64,000 nucleotides of DNA, taken from Saussurea involucrata. Taxonomy: Eukaryota; Streptophyta; Magnoliopsida; Asterales; Asteraceae. The stretch lies in the NCBI GenBank assembly GCA_033807775.1, contig CM066315.1:60520320-60584319 (forward strand). The letters are read 5' to 3'. Position numbers and translations under genes: made by a program. Below the pieces are notes generated by a model, which had not been told where the DNA came from, searched no databases, and was given only the letters and a program-made list of their open reading frames with translations. Shown here in pieces: positions 56,662-64,000 of this stretch (positions within the stretch are counted from its first letter, which is position 1; each line of letters starts with the position of its first letter).

Positions 56662-56799
56662 AACTTAGCGATCGTTTAGCGAACCTTTATTTGGGTAAGT
56701 GTTTACATGAATTTAGTGTTTGTTTTTAACCTAGCGGTCGTTTACCAAACATTTATCCGGGTAATCGTTTACATGAATTTAGTGTTTGTTTTTAACTTA
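56662..56799. repeat. 66-bp tandem repeat derived from a MITE end
   Basis: Two units share the phrase GTTTACATGAATTTAGTG and a CTAGCGGTCGTTT-type start; the third repeat start is the MITE at 56800. Period 66 bp. Confidence 0.75.
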
Positions 56800-57084
56800 G
56801 GGGTAGTTTACCAAACATTTACATGGTAAGTGCTTAGCGATAAAATACAATATTATCACTTACCTATAGGGTAATATTTTAGTCCACTAAAACGGTACCG
56901 TATGCAACAATTTTATCAATAAAAATTAACCGTGGTAAAAGTTTTCACCCTCACTTACCGGGTAAAACTCTCGGTCCTTGCGTTAGCTCTTACCGGATAA
57001 GATTGTTGTTGTTTACCATATTCACCCGATAAAGTAATTTGACTTGGTAAACGCTTACCCAGGTAAGCATTTGGTAAATGGCCC
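56800..57084. mobile_element. Harbinger/Tourist-like MITE, second copy
   Basis: Begins GGGGTAGTTTACCAAAC after TTA and ends GCATTTGGTAAATGGCCC before TTTA. The interior matches the MITE at 43979 (CTTACCGGGTAA, CTCTCGGT, TTGACTTGGTAA). Confidence 0.7.
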
Positions 57085-57871
57085 TTTAATAAACTTAATA
57101 TATGGTTACCTTAATTGGTTAAGTTTATTAAGATATTAAGATATTGTCCTACAATTGTAATCAAACAATAATACTTTATATTTTAAATATATTTTAAGTT
57201 ATTAAGTATTGTGTTACGAACGAGTTAAGTCCATATTTGTTATGCTATTTGAAATAATTTATTATAAAACTTTTGTCATTTAAAATATTTATCAAACAAT
57301 TTATTTTTATTTATCACTTGTATAGGCATAAGGTTAAAATGATAAATTTTATTGTTCAAACTATTTATTAAGAACAAAACCAAACAACAACTTATCTTAA
57401 TTTAATCAGACACATTAATGCTTAGAGACAACTTAATAGATTCAAAACTTGATGGTTAAAAAATCAAGCATCCTAGTTTTTTTATTAGTAGCTTAATAAG
57501 TTTAATAACTTGTTTGGCCAATTATATAATTGTACGATAACAATTGAATGATTATTATTTTTATATCTTGTTTAATAAGTTTCTTTCAACTTTAAATAAA
57601 ATAATAAATATATATAAAATAAAAACATTTAAAGGGAAATAATATTGGTGGGTTAGTCTACACAACCTAATGGTTTTGACCCACCTTAAAGGTTAAAATT
57701 CATTTGTTTTGATTCAAATACATTTTGAAGTCAAGGTGTGAAATGGAAACATGTTATTAAAGACACATTTGGTTTACGAAATTTGATTGACATTTAGAAT
57801 TGAGGTTATTTGATGTTGCATTTATAATTGAACCTTTTTCAAAAGAAAAAAATATAGGAAATATTTTAAAA
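57085..57871. other. AT-rich intergenic stretch
   Basis: No coding or element ends seen. A small stem GGTGGGT/ACCCACC lies at about 57648-57693. Confidence 0.5.
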
Positions 57872-58059
57872 TGTTGAAGAGAATCGAAACAGAACAACAA
57901 AAGAAAAGAGAGAATGAATCGTAATTCTCATTAATCATAAGCCATTTATATAGGGATGAGTTACAAGTAGATAACAACAAGATATTTCAATTCTAATCTA
58001 TCTCTATCCCTATCTCTATCGTCATATCCTTTAGACGACTGCACATTTATCCTACAACA
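57872..58059 (-). repeat. Short copia LTR, 188 bp
   Basis: Begins TGTTGAAGAG and ends CCTACAACA on the plus strand, with complementary TGTTG/CAACA ends, next to a purine tract. I did not find the partner LTR. Confidence 0.65.
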
Positions 58060-58069
58060 CTCCCCCTTG
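58060..58069 (-). promoter_or_regulatory. Polypurine tract, decayed copia
   Basis: The minus strand reads CAAGGGGGAG directly before the LTR. A second similar stretch, AGGGGGAGTGG, lies near 58402. Confidence 0.65.
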
Positions 58070-58100
58070 TGCCGAGTCAAAGGAGTGAAAGTGCACAATT

Positions 58101-58440
58101 GTTGCCTCGTTAAAACCTTACGCCAAAATAAAAACCCAGTGAGAAAAAATAAAAATATGACGAAGGAAAGAGTACAACGCACTAGCTTATTTCCAATACA
58201 TAGACTTTTACTTTAGTCTAATTCTCTCCTAGATTCGTACATTAATCATGAGAGTTAAGAAAGCATGATGGTATATAAAATGTTGCCTCACTAAAACCTT
58301 ACACCAAGGAACAAAACCCAATGGGAAAAATAAAACCTTGGTTGAAGGAAAGAGCACAACATACGAATATTACATATATAGTAGACTCTCATTTTGTCTA
58401 CCACTCCCCCTGATTCGTGCATTAATCAAAGGAGGTTAAA
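58101..58440. repeat. About 180-bp tandem duplication next to the purine tract
   Basis: Units begin GTTGCCTCGTTAAAACC (58101) and GTTGCCTCACTAAAACC (58282). They also share GAAGGAAAGAG, TAGTCTA/TTGTCTA and GATTCGT.CATTAATCA (58232, 58412). Confidence 0.75.
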
Positions 58441-59299
58441 ATATTTCCATTTTAATACTTTCTACATGTTTCCCAAATATGGTTTTACGTATTGGTTTGG
58501 TAAACAAACATGTCACATTTTCCTTACATCTTATTCAGTTCACTTGAATCTTGAGGATAATTGATTATATGAAAACTTAAGCAAAGTATGCTTTGTGTTA
58601 TAACTCTTGATATATCTTACTTTCATTTCTTCGATACATGATGCATTATTTCCATACATGCAAGTTGTATAGTGGTTAAACTCAAAATTACAAGCTCCTC
58701 TTATACGTGTAATGATAGTCCTTAACCATATACACTCTTAAATAGTCTCATGGAGAGTAAGATTGTTGATAATATAAGAAGATAGCTATTAAGGGTTTGC
58801 TTAGTTTACTTCCAAGCAATCGACATGTTTCATATGATAATTCCTTATCCAGGGAAAGCCTTTATATGAGTCAAACATATACTTAATATTAGCAAATATA
58901 TACCAAGGCATTGTTTGGTGTTTTTCTGTAAGAGCCAGTACTTTTGCTGCTCACAATCTAAGTAGGCATTGAAGTTACATTATCAATCCATTTTTCTCCG
59001 TAGGGAAATTATAAACCCACGTCAATGGTGCCAAAAGATTATTTTGAAATCATTCCAATGACGTTGCGTTGGCGCTGAGCTAAATCTAGCTGACAATTTT
59101 AGTGAGAAGTATAATATACGGTCAAGTGTATTATGTTGAGTACAATAATGCGCTTATTGTACTTAGGTATGGAATTCCAGCTCCTAACACCTCTTCGTCC
59201 TCATCCTTTAGACGAAATGGATATTTCTTTATATCCAACACTTTGACCGATCATGGGAGTGCTAATCGAACGCGCTTTGTCTATATTAGGTCGCCTGAT

Positions 59300-60110
59300 C
59301 ATTTTCTAGACATATGCGGATCGGTGGATTAATATTCCACAAACTCGGTGTCGTAGCTCAAGTATCTAGATAAAACCAAGTTTTCCCACGATCTTTCATC
59401 TCAAATTCAGATTTCAAATAGCTTGTGTTTTCTCTTATTTCGTCAAGAGTGTCTATTATGTTCATTACATCGACATATAGAGCTACTATGAAAATCTGGA
59501 ACTTTCTTCTCCTAACAAATATGCAAGGGCACAGTTCATCGTTTTTATTTATCGTTTTCCAGCCAAGTATTCACTAAGGCGGGTATACCACATCCGCATA
59601 GATTGTTTTAATCTATAAAGTGAGTGTTTCATATTTATTGTAATCACATTTCACAGTTTAAGTTACTCGATATTGGTATAATGCCATCAAGCACTTTTAT
59701 ATCTCTGAATTTAGATCCCCATAGAGATATGTAGTAACTACATCGTTGAGCTGCAATTTCCAGTCCTTCGGAAACTACTTGGCTAATTAATTAGCAGTAC
59801 GTTCTCCATCAAGAGAGAGTAAGTCTTATTGTGGTCAATCCAGTGCGTTGTGAGAAACCTTGCGCCAAAGGAGAGCCTTATGCATTAGGACTTTATTATT
59901 CTCGTTACGCTTTCTGACAAAGACTCAGTTATGTTCTACGGGCTTTACACTTGGTGGGTTAGCACTACCGAACCAAATACCCGATCCTTTGTCAAAGAAT
60001 ATAATTCTTTCTGGATTGTTCTTTAGGTCAATATGCTTTGTTGATATTATTCAACCGAGCATGGTTCGATGTCGTCGTGCTCTATCGTCTTATTAGCAAT
60101 AGTAAATGTG
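59300..60110 (-). pseudogene. Copia RT remnant
   Basis: Minus-strand pieces in changing frames: WVFVRKRNENNKVLMHKARL (near 59870-59940), SLYRLKQSMRMWYTRLSEYL (near 59560-59625) and LYVDVMN (59461-59481). The catalytic YVDD has become YVDV (codons 59467-59478). Stops and frameshifts separate the pieces. Confidence 0.75.
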
Positions 60111-60639
60111 ATTAAATCATCAATGAATATATATGATCTGTCCATTGACTCATATGTACTCTCATAGTTTATTTAAGATTTTATTTATCTCTAGAATCAA
60201 TATTAACTTCGGAGCGTCCTCTAGTGATGATTCATGGACATAATTAGAGATAATCTCATGAGAGTTTTATGTATTGATGATAAATGGATGTGCCTCACTA
60301 TTCTCTTCCTTTAGAATAGTATTCATCGAACCGGGTAGCTTCCACCACTTCCATTTGGTAGCTACGACCTCAACCACACCTCCACTATGTGTGATTGCAA
60401 CGCACTTTCCAACGGCGTTGTGCCCCTGTTGGGGACTTTTAACCTTGCGGGTATATTAGCAGCTCGTATGTGTGATCTTGTCACTTTTGAAATAGTATTT
60501 AACGTATCAGGTATCGAGTCTGATTCGTTTGACTTCAACTTTCCGTTGTGAAGTTTGGGGACTAAAGTGGGAACATTCCATGACAGTTCCTGTCGTTCCC
60601 TTGGAAAATACTTTTCCCTATCTCCCCCTAACGACAAGA

Positions 60640-61150
60640 AGACTGTCATCAGAGTGACTATCCGCAAATTATGCGATATTAGGATCACCCGTCAAAGGTT
60701 CTAAATAGCGGATAATTGTTGGAGATTCATATCCAACATATATACTTAATCGTTTTAAAGGACCCATTTTAGTGCGTTGTGGGGGCGCAATTGGCACATA
60801 TACTACACAACCAAACATGCGTAAATGTTAAATATCAGGCTTATATCCAGTTACCAACTGGTACGCATAAGGTTAGTTGGTTGGTTGTGGGTCTAAAAAC
60901 GAATAAGTAAAGTTGCATGTAATATTGCATAACCCCATGTAGATTTGGATAAATTGGTGCGCATAACCAATGCCCTAGCTACCATCTATATTCTTTTGAT
61001 GGTCAACTTTTATCATTCTACGAGACCATTATATATACACATGGGGTATAGGTAACTTTACATTAATCTCTATACACATGCAATAATCATCAAATCCTTA
61101 TGATGTAAATTCTCCAGCATTCTAAGTCATGCAGACTTGATGAGAAAAAA
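60640..61150 (-). pseudogene. Copia integrase remnant
   Basis: Minus-strand pieces include NAGEFTS (near 61100), MVARALVMRTNLSKSTWGYA (near 60910-60970), HLRMFGCVVYVPIAPPQRTK (near 60770-60830) and YLEPLTGDPNIA (near 60680). The order and wording match the integrase core and C-terminal part of plant copia elements. Several in-frame stops. Confidence 0.78.
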
Positions 61151-61500
61151 TCAGGGTGGTGAGTCCTTAAACGTATAACTAGTGCTAGGAGTGCAACATT
61201 TCATGTGGACAATAATATTACACGTGTTCATCGTGTCAAAACCAGAACCATAAAGTACTTCAATGGTCCGCATTCTGGATGTTATTGTCCATAAATATCA
61301 CCTTGTATTTGTTGTAAGAATGGAATTTATTGGTATTATCTCCTTAGATTTAGGATGGTCTCATTCCTGTCTTGGCTAAGAATCAGGGTATACAAAAGTT
61401 CAAGGTATTGGAGAGGGCATATTATGATGGTGGTGTTGCTTCTTGTGCAGTAGAAGTCAACATTTACAATTTGGTTAATTCCTTCGTTTTATCTTTCACT

Positions 61501-63131
61501 CGAAAGAGAATGTGTCAATGTGTATTTTCCAATACATAGATCACTATGTCATGACCATGGTGTCCCGCGTGGTCATGCCGAAATATATATGTGTCATTGT
61601 CCCAAAGTACTTTATTGGTGACAAAATATGATTTAATGACATAGATAATCCATTAATTTGATACATTAATTTCTCTAATGTATGTTTGCTTTCATATCAT
61701 TAGAGTTGATGTACATATACCCATTTCCATTCTTATAATATGAATTCTCATTGATATGAATATCTTAACAAGGTTCCTATTAATATAGTGCTTTAGTGAT
61801 TGATCTTGTGTCATTAAGCAACAAGTGACAGTCCATCGTCTAAGTGTTTGGAGGAATTTAAAAATTATTAATTCAATGAATAACAATCTATTTCTTATGA
61901 TTGTATGATATGTCACAAAAACAATCAAGTTCTCCTCGATACATTCCTACATGGAACGAAGAACATTGAGAGTTTTGCATTTGTTCTTTTATGTGTTCAT
62001 TTACACCTCTAATGGTTATAAACGCATGTGTATATATACACAAATGCAATTAATTTGATAGTTAAAGTGTATTCAAATAAACTTATACTTAAATCAATCT
62101 TAGATATGACATAGTTAATTTGTTCCATTTTCTATTAGGAGTTCGTTCCCAACTATTTCCATGAATTTGACCCTTTCCACAACCTTGTCCATATGGTACA
62201 TATTTAGCATATGTGTGTGGATTAATTTGTTCAACTCACTATCCTTTAGAGTTATTTCCACCTCCAACGCTTGCCTTATTAACCCCAAGAATTTTCTTTA
62301 TCCGGGTATGTCTAGCGTTGTTAAAAAAACATTGCTACAACTCTTAACCACTTGCATTAAGTTAATGAGTTTGTTAAATGTTATATTGCAGCTTATACTG
62401 TTTCATTAGTATGATTGGTGATCTAGGAAAGATGAAAAAATGTTATGATTCGCATAATCTTTTGTGAGTTCCTTGCCACAAGATTGCGATGCATTTTGAG
62501 ACATGACATTTCTTTGTCAAAATCAGTTACCTTCTTGTAATCAAGTAAGTAGGTTTCTTTCCACTGTATGATTAGTTTGAGAGTTTTTATGGTACTGAAT
62601 ATTCCCGAAATTCCTTTTTGGGACTACCCACGGTTCTTGGGGGTTTCTAGTTATTCTCTCTGAAGGTTGTGACTGATGTATCGTCTCAAAAATTTTAAAG
62701 TATTTAATTGTGTCTTAACATCTATTTTTTTTCTCTTTAGGGTCAAAAATGGTTCGATGACTTTTGTGTATTTTCTTGTGTTTTTTCGAACATATCTTAT
62801 GGTAATCAAGTACTTTTGATTCAAAGATGTCGTAGAGAACGGATAACATATTATTTTCTAGAATAGTGAATTATGGTTTATACTTATTATGAAATTTCAT
62901 TATCATAATAATATTGGATTTTTGTATTCTTATATTTTGTTGATAATACTTCATCAATATTTCAATTTGCAACAAGAAAACACTCAATCTATTGGATTTC
63001 CAGGTAGCAGGGGAATCACATGGATTACTTGAATCCCTACAAACCTTAAGGCTATTTACACCCGTTTGACAAAATCCAAATCGATATCTTGCGATTTAAT
63101 TAATTTGAATATAACATTGTTAATTATAAAG
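61501..63131. other. AT-rich stretch, possible gag and leader of the decayed copia
   Basis: By position this should include gag and leader of the copia element below. I could not read a convincing gag motif. Nothing else seen. Confidence 0.35.
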
Positions 63132-63457
63132 CTTTTGGTAGGAGGCCGAAAAGAATAAGGGTTTGGCATATGAAGCCAATTTCAATGTTTTAATATCTTA
63201 ATAGTATTTTAAAAGATTTTGTCAGTAGACAAATAAATATTAGTTTTGACTTAAAGTCAAATTCAAAATTTTAGCATCTTAATAAAATTTATGGATATTT
63301 TGGTAAAAGACCAAATATAAGGGGTTTGGAAGTGTAACTTCCAAAAATTATTTATAGGATTGGAATTAATGAGTAGGAACTCATGATCAAGATAAACATT
63401 TGATTAATATTTTAACATTTTCATGTTGTTTTTAGAGCTTTTGGTAAAATATCAAAA
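63132..63457. repeat. 82-bp tandem array of paired hairpins
   Basis: Six small stems occur in three 82-bp units of two stems 28 bp apart: CTTTTGG/CCGAAAAG (63132), TTGGC/GCCAA (63163), TTTGTC/GACAAA (63218), TTTGACTT/AAGTCAAA (63245), TTTGGT/ACCAAA (63299) and TTTGGAAGT/ACTTCCAAA (63325). Two more follow off-register, ATGAGT/ACTCAT (63369) and TTTTGGT/ATCAAAA (63439). Arm sequences change between units while pairing is kept. Confidence 0.75.
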
Positions 63458-64000
63458 ATATAGGGGCCCTTTTAAAAATTATTTGAAAAGCTAAAAATTA
63501 TGGGTAGAAACATAGAAGTATAAATAACAGTAAATTGATTCTGAATAATAGAACAATAATTAAATGATGAGCATTCAAAACTATATATAAAGGCTATTAA
63601 TTATATCTCGGATAAGGTTAAATAATATTGAACAAAACTTAAATAAATATATAATATCCTAAAATATCTAAATATGAATATTTACCAAATAGATAAAAAC
63701 CAACTAATGATAAAAAGAAAGGATTGAACCTTTAAAAAAAATCCATAGTTTTCTAGCTCCAAATCCTAACGGCGCCAGAAATTGGAAAACCCAAAACCCT
63801 AATACGCTTCATCTTCATCCAATAAACCATTTATCAATGGCAGGGGCGGAAAACAGGGGCGGCGGATAAACCCTAACAGAGGATTTCTATTTTTCTTTCC
63901 AATTGCGCTCAGTTTCAATGGCAGAAAAGCGGAAGAAAAAAAATCTGGCCAAACTTTCGTTCTACCAACTAACCTATCATCATCGACAATAAAGCTGAAG
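63458..64000. other. Window end, no clear gene
   Basis: AT-rich to about 63760, then more GC. CTGGCGCCGTTAGG on the minus strand (63765-63779) recalls a retroelement leader, and the sequence around 63840-63990 could be a transcript 5' end. A 24-codon frame from the ATG at 63919 (MAEKRKKKNLAKLSFYQ) has no known match. No firm call. Confidence 0.3.

Larger units (their letters stand above)
57872..61500 (-). mobile_element. Decayed Ty1/copia element (second family)
   Basis: A short 3' LTR (57872-58059) and purine tract at the low end are followed, going up on the minus strand, by scattered copia pol pieces: RNase H and RT at about 59400-60100, integrase at 60650-61150. No frame stays open over any domain. 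The upper part, gag and 5' LTR, could not be delimited and may extend beyond 62500. The lineage differs from the SIRE-like elements. Confidence 0.75.

Noticed and set aside
63919..63993. Short ATG frame near the window end as a gene start
   Set aside because: Only 24 codons to a stop and no splice or homology evidence within the window.

Overview
This window is plant nuclear DNA made almost entirely of nested transposable elements. Nothing in it looks like an intact host gene. Minus-strand Ty3/gypsy and Ty1/copia retrotransposons with the usual plant initiator-Met primer site, a hAT-type MITE with an 8-bp target duplication, Harbinger-like MITEs and an organelle-type trnM all indicate a plant. 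The SIRE/Maximus-like copia elements with a long extra ORF after pol fit a eudicot, possibly Asteraceae; the family assignment is inference.

Layout. (1) 1-426: short flank with an organelle-type trnM-CAU. (2) 427-15765: a Ty3/gypsy chromovirus-like tandem, LTR-internal-LTR-internal-LTR, on the minus strand. A single CGAGG target duplication lies only at the outer ends, and both internal copies share the same frameshifts and lost catalytic residues. (3) 15846-43308: a solo gypsy-type LTR (TGTAACAACC...GGTTGTTACA) of about 1.9 kb, stretched to 27 kb by a GC-rich hAT MITE (16003-16697) and by a copia element (17393-42232). The copia element itself carries a second, younger copy of its own family (29048-40825) inside gag. 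(4) 43309-45130: low-copy-looking DNA with a MITE and weak exon-like pieces. (5) 45131-53978: a plus-strand gypsy-type element with no recognisable coding and a truncated first LTR. (6) 53984-57871: AT-rich DNA with MITE, tandem-repeat and Helitron-like remnants. (7) 57872 to about 61500 or beyond: a badly decayed minus-strand copia element. (8) 63132-63457: an 82-bp repeat array in which each unit holds two small hairpins whose arms change together between units.

The two SIRE-like copia copies are the most informative part. The outer copy has a long gag with two zinc knuckles ending in a stop. The inner copy lacks exactly 1146 bp of that region, bounded by GT and AG, which fuses gag to pol. 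This looks like retrotransposition of a spliced RNA, although microhomology-mediated deletion is also possible. Both copies carry a long two-exon ORF after pol (about 1290 residues when spliced) with a bZIP-site and TATA-like module upstream. The inner copy's two LTRs are identical apart from a poly-G tract, yet its pol has two nonsense codons, so it was probably mobilised in trans.
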